A DNA stretch of 64,000 bases from Ferrimonas gelatinilytica (GTDB lineage Bacteria > Pseudomonadota > Gammaproteobacteria > Enterobacterales > Shewanellaceae), in assembly GCF_039544205.1 (NCBI RefSeq), contig NZ_BAABLF010000013.1:62001-126000 (forward strand). Direction: 5' to 3'. Shown here one piece after another: positions 16,371-24,458 of this stretch. Position 1 is the first letter of the stretch, and each line of letters opens with the position of its first letter. Below the pieces are notes generated by a model. The model saw nothing but the letters and a program-made list of their open reading frames with translations, made no database searches and had not been told where the DNA came from. The position numbers were made by a program, and so were the translations under genes.

Positions 16371-17000
16371 ATGACGATGGTCATAGGGTACCTACTCTTG
16401 GGTGGGCTGGTGATGACTGCGATCGGGCTTCGGGCCCGTGTTCGGCAGGCACGGCCTCAATGGTGGCCAGAACCGGGAGGCGTCCCACCCTGGGCTCAGT
16501 GGCTGGTGATGTTGCCCCTAATGCTGGTGCTGTGGCCTCTGCTGGTTCTGGATGCGCTTGCTGCCCGTCGACAACCCGAATCCTCCATGCCGCTGACCAT
16601 CTCCCCGGATGATCTGCGTCAGCCGGTATCCCAGGCCAAGCTGGAGCAGGCATTGGCAAAGCAACCGGAAGTGGAGCGGGAGGAGGTCGAGTGGCAGGCG
16701 TTTATGGCGATGAGACAACGCGGCGATGCTATCTGGTCCTTTGAGCAGCCCGCAGGGGAGAGGCCGAAAGTCCTGTACCGACACACTGCGGGGAGTGAGC
16801 CTCCGCTGAGAGGTTACGTTCTGATGCGTCGTGGCAACCCCGTTGCCCACCTCTACACGGACCTGACGCTGTTGTCGGACGCTCGAGCCGACGCTGCAAT
16901 CACGCCAGCCCAAGCGGAACCTGCCCCTTCATCCGTTGAGCCGCAGGAGCCACGTCAAACCCGCAAGAGGCGGGTGCTGATACCGCAACAGAAGGAGTGA
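16371..17000 (+). CDS. Hypothetical membrane protein, 209 aa
   Basis: Two N-terminal transmembrane segments (about residues 2-20 and 42-64) are joined by an Arg/Trp/Pro-rich loop. A charged soluble domain of about 140 residues follows, with a Pro/Glu-rich tail ending in basic residues (RKRRVLIPQQKE). The strong AAAGGAG at 16358 supports the start. A GTG directly before the ATG is possible. No family recognised. It is convergent with the ferritin-like gene, with only ten bases between. Confidence 0.75.
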   Translation: MTMVIGYLLLGGLVMTAIGLRARVRQARPQWWPEPGGVPPWAQWLVMLPLMLVLWPLLVLDALAARRQPESSMPLTISPDDLRQPVSQAKLEQALAKQPEVEREEVEWQAFMAMRQRGDAIWSFEQPAGERPKVLYRHTAGSEPPLRGYVLMRRGNPVAHLYTDLTLLSDARADAAITPAQAEPAPSSVEPQEPRQTRKRRVLIPQQKE

Positions 17001-17010
17001 CGGTTGATGC

Positions 17011-17472
17011 TCAGTGATGGGGGTCAAAGGGCTTTATCTCGCCGGGTTTGCGCAGCATCTTGTCCACCTCGTCCTCGTGCAGGGTTTCGGTGACGATCAT
17101 CTCGCGGGCATACTCCTCTAACGCCACTGACTTATCTTTCACCTCATCCAGCAGCTGGTAGTAGAGCTGCGTCACCGCTTTTTCATGCTCCAGGCTCTCC
17201 TGGAGGATGTCGCCGATATCATGCTTCTTGGACTCCAGCAGCGGGCCGATCCCCAGTGAGGGGTGGCCGCCCAGCATGGTCACCATCTCGCCGGCACGCT
17301 GGGCATGGGCCAGGCTCTCCTGTGCGTTCCCCTTCAGCCAACTGACAATGGGGATGCGGCCATAGCCATACACCATGAGGCTGTAGTGGGTGTAGTGCAC
17401 CACACCGGCGAGCTCCATCTCCATGATCTGATTCAGCAGCCGGATCACCGAACTCTTGTTGTGCTCTTTCAT
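17011..17472 (-). CDS. Ferritin-like / bacterioferritin-type protein
   Basis: A 153-residue four-helix-bundle protein of the ferritin-like superfamily. Helix A has EMELAGVVHYTHYSLMVYG, helix B ESLAHAQRAGEM, helix C ESLEHEKAV and helix D ETLHEDEVDKML, which supply the repeated Glu and ExxH-like ligands for a diiron site. Compared with E. coli bacterioferritin (DEMKH), the helix B motif reads ESLAH. The haem-ligand Met is replaced by Leu and the first Glu is shifted one place, so classical Bfr haem binding is not expected. The start at 17472 has a near-perfect GGAGGAAAG site. It is divergent from the type Vd phospholipase gene. Iron storage or oxidation is the likely role. Confidence 0.85.
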   Translation of the reverse strand: MKEHNKSSVIRLLNQIMEMELAGVVHYTHYSLMVYGYGRIPIVSWLKGNAQESLAHAQRAGEMVTMLGGHPSLGIGPLLESKKHDIGDILQESLEHEKAVTQLYYQLLDEVKDKSVALEEYAREMIVTETLHEDEVDKMLRKPGEIKPFDPHH

Positions 17473-17621
17473 CTTTCCTCCGGAAGGTTTTTTGCTTCTC
17501 ATAAGGTGTAGTGCACCCAGGTCCCGGTTGCCGTTTCGGCCGATGTGGATTTTATCGCCCCAGCCGAGTTGGTATTTCCAGTGAAGTGAATAAAAATATA
17601 AGCAGAACAAATTCATATGGA

Positions 17622-19859
17622 ATGAAAATGACACCGATAGCCCGGATGTTCGTAGTATCTGTTTTGGCCCTTAGCTGGGGCCTGGCGATGGCCGAGGAGC
17701 GACCGAAAATCGGTGTCGCCCTCTCCGGCGGAGGGGCCAAAGGGGCTGCCCATATCGGTGTTCTACGGGTGCTGGAGGAGCAGCGGGTACCGGTGGACGT
17801 TATCGCCGGAACCTCCATGGGGGCCTATGTTGCGGGTCTTTACTCCCTGGGGTTAAGTGCCGATGAGATCCAGGCACGGATGGACGCGCTGGATTTCAAT
17901 ACCGGTTTTTCCGATGAGATCCCCCGTCGGCAGCTCAATTTCCGCGAAAAAGCACAACGTGATTACTTTCCCATCGACCCCAAGATGGGGTTCAACGAGG
18001 GGGAGTTTACCCTGCCCAAAGGGCTGCTCGAGGGGCAAACCATGTCCGTCCTGGTGCGCCGGTCGCTGGGACCCGTGCCGGAAGTGCCCGACTTCGATCA
18101 ACTGCCTATTCCACTGCGAACGGTGGCGACGGATCTGGCCAGTCGCGAACCTAAGGTGTTCTCCAGCGGTAACCTGGCCATCGCCATGCAGGCCAGCATG
18201 ACCGTGCCCGGTGCGCTGGCGCCGGTGGAGGTGGATGGGCGACTCCTGGTGGATGGTGGCTTGGTGAACAACCTGCCGGTGGACCAGGTCAAGGCGATGG
18301 GGGCTGACATCGTTATCGCGGTGGACATCGGTGCCCCCTTGATGGAGGAGGAGGAGCTGGACTCTGTGGTGAGCGTGTTGGGCCAGCTTTCCAGCTACCT
18401 CACCAACATCTCCCGGGATCAGCAGGTGGCCCTGCTGACGGAGAGAGACCTCCTGGTGATCCCGGACATCAACGGCGTGGGGGTCAGTGATTTCGATAAG
18501 ATGCCGGAGATGGTGATCCGGGGGGAAACCGCAATGTATTCTCAGCTGGATGAGCTTGCTCCGCTGTCCCTGAGCGAAGCGGAATACCGCAAGTACCGGG
18601 AGGGAGTAAAGAGTCGGCGTCAGCAGTTCCTCCACGCCGCTCGCCCCGTGGTCGCCCTGACGTTAAACAATGACTCCTGGCTGCGGGATCGGGAGGTGCG
18701 TTCAGCACTGGGGCTGAAGCTGGGCCACCCCTTGAGCCAGGAGGAGATAGAAGAGGCGGTGACCCGGGTCTACGCCCTGAACGAGTTCGAGCGCGTTGAT
18801 GCGGTGCTTAGGGAACATCCCGATGGGGATGAACTGGTGGTGACGGCGCGGGGCAAGAGTTGGGGGCCCAACCTTTTCGATGTGGGGCTTCGGTTCGAGG
18901 ATAACTTCGAAGATGACCTGGATCTTGGGGTGGATGTGGCGTTCACGGCCAAGGATCTGCTCAAAAGCCGGCTGGAGTGGCGTAATGAGCTCTCCCTAGG
19001 GACGGATAAGCGTTTCAGCACCGAGCTTTACCGCACCCTGGATCCCCTGAGGCGCTACTACGCTCGGGTGCAGTACCAGTTTGAAGATCGGCGCTGGGAT
19101 TTCCTCCTGGACGAGGCCTTTGCACGGATTCGGCTGGTGGAACACAGTGTCTTGGGTGGCATTGGGGTTAATCTGGGGCGCAACTGGCAGCTGGAGCTGA
19201 ACTATCAGTACAGCGACGGTGATTACGCGCCGTTGCCGGAGGGCACCCAGGGCAAATATGCCCGCTTTCACGCTGGGGGGCCTCAGCTGCAACTGGGGTA
19301 TGACACCCTCAATAACTCCACCTTCCCGACCCATGGCAGCAGGGTCATTCTGGCGATCGCCGGGCCGGACAGCTACTCGAAGCTGTTGCCGGCCTCCGGG
19401 CTGGAGGGGGTCGAGAATGGCAGCCTGTGGCGCTCCTATCTGGAGTGGATCGGGGCGAACCAGTGGGGGCGGCATAACCTGATTGGCAAAGCGGAGCTTC
19501 AGGGCCTGGATCAGGATGGCTTGCACCTCTCCCAGGTGACCGCTATCGGGGGCTTTTTGAACCTATCCGGCTACAACAAAGATGCCCTGGTGGGCAGCAA
19601 CAAGGTGTTGCTGGGTGGGGTTTACCGCTACAACCTGCAGGGGACGCCGTTGGGGATCACCTGGCCGCTCTATGTGGGCTTTTCATTGGAGGCGGGCAAC
19701 GTCTGGTATGACCGTGACAATGCCTCGCTGTCCGATCTCATCTATGCAGGCAGTGTGTTTGCCAGCACCTACACCCGCTTCGGTCCTTTGGCCGTGGGCT
19801 ATGGTCATGCGGACAGCGGTGAGGGCAGCGTCTACTTCTTTTTCGGCCGCCCGTTCTAA
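17622..19859 (+). CDS. Patatin-like phospholipase with outer-membrane barrel (type Vd, PlpD-like)
   Basis: 745 aa. A signal peptide (residues 1-24, cut after AMA) leads into a patatin domain with the oxyanion loop GGGAKG (36-41), nucleophile Ser65 in GTSMG and catalytic Asp211 in DGG. A POTRA-like segment around residues 340-410 (VVALTLNNDSWLRDREV) comes next, then a C-terminal barrel of alternating aromatic strands ending FFFGRPF with a terminal Phe. This order matches PlpD of Pseudomonas and FplA of Fusobacterium, secreted by type Vd autotransport and acting as phospholipase A1. ATG 17628 is an alternative start. The stop codon sits inside a dispersed repeat. Confidence 0.9.
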   Translation: MKMTPIARMFVVSVLALSWGLAMAEERPKIGVALSGGGAKGAAHIGVLRVLEEQRVPVDVIAGTSMGAYVAGLYSLGLSADEIQARMDALDFNTGFSDEIPRRQLNFREKAQRDYFPIDPKMGFNEGEFTLPKGLLEGQTMSVLVRRSLGPVPEVPDFDQLPIPLRTVATDLASREPKVFSSGNLAIAMQASMTVPGALAPVEVDGRLLVDGGLVNNLPVDQVKAMGADIVIAVDIGAPLMEEEELDSVVSVLGQLSSYLTNISRDQQVALLTERDLLVIPDINGVGVSDFDKMPEMVIRGETAMYSQLDELAPLSLSEAEYRKYREGVKSRRQQFLHAARPVVALTLNNDSWLRDREVRSALGLKLGHPLSQEEIEEAVTRVYALNEFERVDAVLREHPDGDELVVTARGKSWGPNLFDVGLRFEDNFEDDLDLGVDVAFTAKDLLKSRLEWRNELSLGTDKRFSTELYRTLDPLRRYYARVQYQFEDRRWDFLLDEAFARIRLVEHSVLGGIGVNLGRNWQLELNYQYSDGDYAPLPEGTQGKYARFHAGGPQLQLGYDTLNNSTFPTHGSRVILAIAGPDSYSKLLPASGLEGVENGSLWRSYLEWIGANQWGRHNLIGKAELQGLDQDGLHLSQVTAIGGFLNLSGYNKDALVGSNKVLLGGVYRYNLQGTPLGITWPLYVGFSLEAGNVWYDRDNASLSDLIYAGSVFASTYTRFGPLAVGYGHADSGEGSVYFFFGRPF

Positions 19860-20023
19860 ATAACGGTTCTGAATTGTGCTTCACCCAACCTTTCGCGAAG
19901 ACAACCTGGTGCAGTCGAGCCCCACGCTCTTAGTAACTAGGATCTAGGCCCTAGGCCCTAGTTACTAAGAGCCGGATCAGGCCCAGAGGCGTGTGGGCTT
20001 ACCCGAAAGTGGAGCATATTTAT
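19853..20023. repeat. Dispersed intergenic repeat, copy A
   Basis: About 170 bases closely match, in reverse orientation, the segment at 35774-35938. The shared order is GTTCTAAATAAC, GAATTGTGCT, a central palindrome, then GAAAGTGGAGCATATTTA. The palindrome here is GCTCTTAGTAACTAG (19926-19940) with its exact complement at 19958-19972 around a CTAGG-rich loop. The copy begins inside the last codons of the phospholipase gene and includes its TAA. No ORF and no target-site duplication are evident. It could be a REP-like or MITE-like element. Confidence 0.8.
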
Positions 20024-20057
20024 GATCAGCTATTGAGCGACCGTCGAGTCGATAAAC

Positions 20058-20083
20058 CGCAACGGCAGGCGCCTGCCGTTGCG
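20058..20083 (-). terminator. Terminator of the aspartoacylase/GCS2 operon
   Basis: A perfect 26-base palindrome with arm CGCAACGGCAGGC lies just past the 3' end of the minus-strand operon. Only a short GTTTATC follows, so the T-run is weak. Confidence 0.55.
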
Positions 20084-20094
20084 CTGTAAACCTT

Positions 20095-21132
20095 TTACTC
20101 CTCCGCACGAACGGCATAAAAGAGGCAGTCGCTGACCGCGATCTGGGGGTGAGTGGTGATCATGAACAGCTTGCACCCCTGCGCCAGGCAGAGTCGGTCC
20201 CCATCTTGGTAGAACAGGGAGCCCGGATCCAGTTGGCCGTGGCCGTCATTGACGGTGATCGCCTTCAGGCCCAGGCTGCCGAGCCAGCCTAGGGGCTCGT
20301 CGGCGCCGAGCCAGCCGAAGTTTAAACGTTCAATGTCCGGCGGCAGGGTCAGGTCGGCCCAGTCACTGGGGCGTTCGGCGTAGTCCACCGCACATCCGGG
20401 ACTGAGCTGTACCCGCAGCGGCCGCTCGAGTACCTCCAGGCGCCAATCCCCCTCGGTCACTCTGTCGATCGCTTCCGCGAGGCAGAACCGGGTGATCCCT
20501 TCGCTGGCGACCGTGATTGCCTGAGGATCAACCGCCCCACCGCATTCGATGGTCACGATAGGAAAACGGGTATTGGTGCGCTCCATCAGTGCTCCGAGCA
20601 TCACCTCGGTCAGCAGCATCCTCTCGGTGAAGAGGCTGGCCAAAGCTCGATGACGCTCGTCATTGACGGTAGCGACAGCGAAGCTGGGACCACTCCCGGA
20701 GGTGTTATGCAGGTCCACTACCGCTTCCGGCTGGAGCGCGCTGATCCGCTGCCAAAGGGCGTGGGTAAGCTGCCAGGCCGGGTGCTCACTCTCGGATGCC
20801 GCCGGTGTCCCGAAACAGCGGTTCAGGTCTGGCTGGCCCGGCAGGTGACGATGGGCGAAACCCGGTTCCGCCAGTGCCGCCTGCAGATTGATTAAGCAGA
20901 AGTGGCAGGTCACCGCCGGGATCTCGCCCCGGGTCAGCCAGTGCCAGACTCCATGACTGCCGGAGGGCTCATTGCCATGCAGTAGGGTGATCACTACACG
21001 GTGGCGATTAGGGTCTTGCCCCGGTTGCGTCATCCATACTGGTCCCGGCTGCGCCTTGAGCCAGTGCCAGAGTCCCTGTTCCAGTGCAGTCCTGTCCGGC
21101 AGGGGGACGGTATGGAGCCGGTCCATCCTCAT
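20095..21132 (-). CDS. Succinylglutamate desuccinylase/aspartoacylase family protein
   Basis: 345 aa, a zinc-dependent amidohydrolase of the AstE/AspA (M14-like) family. The metal motif HGNEPSG, the second ligand region VVDLHNTSGSG and the catalytic-Glu segment PIVTIECGGA are all present. True AstE hydrolyses N2-succinylglutamate in arginine catabolism. No astA, astB, astC or astD gene is nearby, so I do not assign astE. Its start overlaps the stop of the GCS2-like ligase gene as ATGA, which suggests the two act on related molecules, perhaps a gamma-glutamyl or N-acyl amino-acid compound. That is inference. Confidence 0.85.
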   Translation of the reverse strand: MRMDRLHTVPLPDRTALEQGLWHWLKAQPGPVWMTQPGQDPNRHRVVITLLHGNEPSGSHGVWHWLTRGEIPAVTCHFCLINLQAALAEPGFAHRHLPGQPDLNRCFGTPAASESEHPAWQLTHALWQRISALQPEAVVDLHNTSGSGPSFAVATVNDERHRALASLFTERMLLTEVMLGALMERTNTRFPIVTIECGGAVDPQAITVASEGITRFCLAEAIDRVTEGDWRLEVLERPLRVQLSPGCAVDYAERPSDWADLTLPPDIERLNFGWLGADEPLGWLGSLGLKAITVNDGHGQLDPGSLFYQDGDRLCLAQGCKLFMITTHPQIAVSDCLFYAVRAEE

Positions 21133-22604
21133 GGCTGCACCTTGGGCCACTGGGCCACCGGGCGTTCACTGGCCGCATGACGCTGGTAGCGAATGAACAT
21201 CTGGCGCAGGGCTTCTTCACGACTGTGTGTCTGCTCCAATGCCGCCAGGGTGTCCAGCTGCCAACGGGCTCCGGTCTGGCCGCTGCTGAGCCGCTCGCTC
21301 AGCAGGCTGATCAAGCGTGCGATCTCCGAAGGTTCGATATCCAATTCGTTGAGCCCGTCCTGAGCCAGGATCAGGGCCTGATCCAACAGCTGGCGGATCG
21401 ACTGAGGTTTGAGAGTGCCTAACTCATCCGGCCACAACACCACGGTATCCAGTCCAAACTGGGCGGCGCGATAGAAGTTGTACTCCGCCATCTCGAACGG
21501 TAAGGCATCCATTAGGCGCTCCAACCTCGGCCGCAGCGACTGGGCCAGACCGATGATCAGCGCCGCATTGGCCAGCATGTCGTCACAGCTGGGCCCGGCA
21601 GGCAGGCTTCGGATCTCAATGCGCAGGTGGCCCCCGTCCGCACTGTCATACACCGGTCGGTTCCAGCTCCAGATGGTGCCCTGGTGTAACCGCATCGCCG
21701 CCAGTTCGGGGCCATGTCCCGGGCGCTCGCTGGGCGTGATCGGCTCTGGCAGGATGGCGGGGTATAGGCTGAATCCCTGTTGGAACAGTTCGAGTGCGCT
21801 GTGGCGCAGGTAACCCTTGCCAAAGGAGACTCGAGAGGGAGGCTTCCAGCCGGTCGAGCAGAGGTTGCGACAGTCGATGGATTGCTTGAACAGGGGGATG
21901 CGGGTCTCCTGCCAGAGTCGCCGCCCCAGGAAGATGGGCGCATTCACCGCCATCGCCAGGCCGAAAGGGGTCGCGAGCTGGATGGCGTTGTACCAGCTGG
22001 CGAACTCGTTGGGGTTGACTCGCAGGTGCACCTGGAAGGAGGTGTTGGCGCCCTCGAGAGTGAGGTCATCAGCGGTCATCCGCAGGGGTTCAGTACCATT
22101 GATGTTGATCTGGAAGGGTCCCCGTCGCAGCTGAGACAGCTCCTGGGTCATTCGGTGGTAGCGGGGCTCATCGGTCATCGCTGCCAGGCCAAAATCGTCG
22201 GCCCTCAGGGTGGGAAGAATGCCGATGGCGGTGATTTCACACTCCTGCGTCCGACCCAACTGTCTCAGTTTCTCCAACTGGGTGCGCATGGTTCGGGCCA
22301 GGGTGGTAAAGGGTGCGCCGGAGAACGCAGTGTAGGGACAGTTGTACTCCAGATTGAAGCGGTTGAGCTCCGGGGTCAGGTGAGGGTCGTCGGCGGCCGC
22401 GAGGATCGCCTGGTTACAGCATTTTGGACGCTGCTTCGGGTCCGTCAGGTAGAGTTCAAGCTCCGCCCCCAGGGTGGCGGGCCCCTCTCCCCAGCCGGGT
22501 GTCTGCAGCAGTTCACCGAGGGTATCGAGATCCTGCCGTAACTGACGAGTGAAGAGGGCGACCTCCTGCTCTGTCGGGGGCGCAGCGCCAACTGATTGTC
22601 CCAT
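21129..22604 (-). CDS. Glutamate-cysteine ligase-like carboxylate-amine ligase (GCS2 superfamily)
   Basis: 491 aa. The N-terminal GAELELYLTD matches the metal/ATP-binding Glu strand of GCS2-type ligases. Further blocks are RFNLEYNCPYTAFSG, the tract LEGANTSFQVHLRV and LRIEIRSLPAGPSCDD. The fold joins glutamate, or another carboxylate, to an amine with ATP. It differs from E. coli GshA (518 aa) in sequence, so the acceptor is uncertain. It is the first gene of a two-gene operon with the aspartoacylase-like gene. A ligase paired with a deacylase hints at synthesis and turnover of a small peptide-like metabolite. Confidence 0.82.
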   Translation of the reverse strand: MGQSVGAAPPTEQEVALFTRQLRQDLDTLGELLQTPGWGEGPATLGAELELYLTDPKQRPKCCNQAILAAADDPHLTPELNRFNLEYNCPYTAFSGAPFTTLARTMRTQLEKLRQLGRTQECEITAIGILPTLRADDFGLAAMTDEPRYHRMTQELSQLRRGPFQININGTEPLRMTADDLTLEGANTSFQVHLRVNPNEFASWYNAIQLATPFGLAMAVNAPIFLGRRLWQETRIPLFKQSIDCRNLCSTGWKPPSRVSFGKGYLRHSALELFQQGFSLYPAILPEPITPSERPGHGPELAAMRLHQGTIWSWNRPVYDSADGGHLRIEIRSLPAGPSCDDMLANAALIIGLAQSLRPRLERLMDALPFEMAEYNFYRAAQFGLDTVVLWPDELGTLKPQSIRQLLDQALILAQDGLNELDIEPSEIARLISLLSERLSSGQTGARWQLDTLAALEQTHSREEALRQMFIRYQRHAASERPVAQWPKVQP

Positions 22605-22695
22605 AAGGTGTTCTCCATTGACCTCATGGTTCCAGCATACCCCAGTGGCGCTCAGTTACCAGTGTGGAGTCGGCTTGTGGTAAGCCGGATGGGGG

Positions 22696-23460
22696 CTAGC
22701 CTGCCCGCATCGCCAGGATCTCGGCCAAGTCAAAGGGGGCGGGGTAGCGGACAAAGCCGGTTTCCTGCTGGGCCACCGCATAGACGGACATACGATCCGC
22801 CAGTTCGTTGCCCTCGATGCCCGCATGCGCCTTGACGTGCTGAAGGTCCACCTCCGATTTGAGCTCTTGCCAAAGGGCGTGGAGGGTCTGGATCAAGGCC
22901 AGGTTTTGGATCGGACCGCCCGCCCGGATCCAGCCGCGCTTCTTCCAGCCGTCAGCCCACTGGCTGACGCAGTTGATGGCGTAGACCGAGTCGCAGCGAA
23001 CGGCGACACTGCGTCCCGCTATCAGGTGGCTGCGGGCCAGTTTCAACGCCTCCAGCAGAGCGTTGAGTTCCGCGGTGTTGTTGGTGCCGTCGGGCTGGTA
23101 GCGTCCATACCAGAGTTCACTGGCCTGACCATTTTGGTACACCGAAACGCCGCTGCCGGCCTTGCCCGGGTTGGGATCGCAGGCGCCGTCACAGTAAATC
23201 ACCACCTCCTGCTCAGGCATCGCCGCCGGCGTTTTGTTCTTGGCAGGGGTGTGGCGGGGGGCGGAGGTCTGTGGGGGGGTGGCCGCATTGCCCAGTGCCT
23301 GCTCGTGCCCCATCTTCAGCGCCGCCATCGCTTCGGCCCGGCTGGGGTAGGCTTTGTACTTGGCGCCGGCAAAGCCGCTGACGGCGGCCTGTGCTTTGGG
23401 CCATTCGGTGAAGATCCCGGTTTGTCGCCCCTTCCAGACCACGTAGAATTTTTTTGCCAT
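22696..23460 (-). CDS. rnhA: Ribonuclease HI with N-terminal hybrid-binding domain
   Basis: 254 aa, longer than the 155-residue E. coli enzyme. Residues 1-50 form the viroplasmin-like RNA/DNA-hybrid-binding domain (KKFYVVWKGRQTGIF...AYPSRAEAM). A Pro/Ala/Thr-rich linker joins it to a full RNase H fold with the acidic catalytic residues in YCDGACDPNPG, NTAELNALLEAL, VRCDSVYAIN and HAGIEGNELAD. It cuts RNA in RNA-DNA hybrids during replication and R-loop removal. The start MAKKF is chosen over an ATG five codons upstream because it opens the domain cleanly. It is divergent from the hotdog-like gene. Confidence 0.93.
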   Translation of the reverse strand: MAKKFYVVWKGRQTGIFTEWPKAQAAVSGFAGAKYKAYPSRAEAMAALKMGHEQALGNAATPPQTSAPRHTPAKNKTPAAMPEQEVVIYCDGACDPNPGKAGSGVSVYQNGQASELWYGRYQPDGTNNTAELNALLEALKLARSHLIAGRSVAVRCDSVYAINCVSQWADGWKKRGWIRAGGPIQNLALIQTLHALWQELKSEVDLQHVKAHAGIEGNELADRMSVYAVAQQETGFVRYPAPFDLAEILAMRAG

Positions 23461-23664
23461 TGATGAGTGCACCATGTCCGCGAGTAAGGCCCGTTAGTTG
23501 CGCATCATAAAGGCTTTCATGGCCGCTGACGATCCTGCAAGTCGATTGGTATCGTCGCCGCTGCTTTCGCTTGCCTCGCTGTCCCCGGCCACGCACACTG
23601 ACGCTCAGATCAGGCACACATCACTATGGATGGACAGGGCAGCGGTAACGCTCAAGGAGAGAAG

Positions 23665-24384
23665 ATGACACTGGTGATCGACCCCAAATTTAATGGCCCG
23701 GATGGCAGTGGCAACGGCGGGTATTGCGCCGGCCAATTTGCACAGGCGTTTGCACCAGACTCCCTGGCTGCGATCCGGGTTCGCCTCTGCAGCCCACCGC
23801 CACTGGGGCAGGCGATGACGATGACCCACGAGGAAGAGGAAGCCAGGGTCTGGCACGGCGAAACTGAGGTGGCCCGTTTGGCTCTGGCGCCACTGGCCCT
23901 GGAGTTACCCCGCCCCTGCAGTGGAGAACAGGCCGAGGAGGCGAGAGAGCGCTATCCCGGCTTTGTCCAACACGCGTTTCCGCGCTGTTATGTCTGCGGC
24001 CCGGAGCGGGCCGAGCACGATGGCTTGCGGATCTTTGCCGGAGCGGTTGAGGGAGAGCGGATGGTGGCAGCCCCGTTCGAGCCCTTTGAGGCCCTGGCGG
24101 ACCCTCTGGGTTTCCTGAAGCCGGAGCAGGTATGGGCGGCATTAGATTGCCCCAGTTACTTTGCCGCCATGCTTGGGCAGACACCGACGACGGCGCTACT
24201 TGGGACTTTCACGGTGCAAAGATTTGAAGCGCGGATCCCCGCGAAGGGGCGCTACCGTATCTGCGCCTGGCCACTGGAGGGCGAGGGGCGCAAGCGGCGC
24301 GCAGGCGCCGCCCTGTTTGATCATGACGACCGCTGCCTGGCAGCTGCCGAAGCGTTATGGATCCTGCTGCCGGGCGAGTCCTGA
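23665..24384 (+). CDS. Hotdog-fold thioesterase-like protein
   Basis: A 239-residue soluble protein that looks like a duplicated or double-hotdog protein. The opening KFNGPDGSGNGGYCAG and the later DCPSYFAAMLGQ resemble the substrate-binding helices of thioesterase-like proteins. A central FPRCYVCGPERAEHDGLRI has a CxxC-like pair typical of uncharacterised members of this group, which are more often seen in actinobacteria. Start ATG 23665 follows AAGGAGAGAAG. The activity is not established. Confidence 0.7.
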   Translation: MTLVIDPKFNGPDGSGNGGYCAGQFAQAFAPDSLAAIRVRLCSPPPLGQAMTMTHEEEEARVWHGETEVARLALAPLALELPRPCSGEQAEEARERYPGFVQHAFPRCYVCGPERAEHDGLRIFAGAVEGERMVAAPFEPFEALADPLGFLKPEQVWAALDCPSYFAAMLGQTPTTALLGTFTVQRFEARIPAKGRYRICAWPLEGEGRKRRAGAALFDHDDRCLAAAEALWILLPGES

Positions 24385-24413
24385 GGCCGCACAATAGGAG
24401 TGGGGGCTCCCCC

Positions 24414-24448
24414 CCCTTTTCTCACCGCATTGCGCAGTGAGAAAAGGG
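24414..24448. terminator. Convergent-gene terminator hairpin
   Basis: CCCTTTTCTCAC and GTGAGAAAAGGG form a perfect 12-bp stem with an 11-base loop between two convergent genes. Confidence 0.7.
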
Positions 24449-24458
24449 CAGTGGATTA

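Noticed and set aside
20095..21132. Calling the aspartoacylase-like gene astE
   Set aside because: No other arginine-succinyltransferase pathway gene is present and the partner is a GCS2-type ligase.
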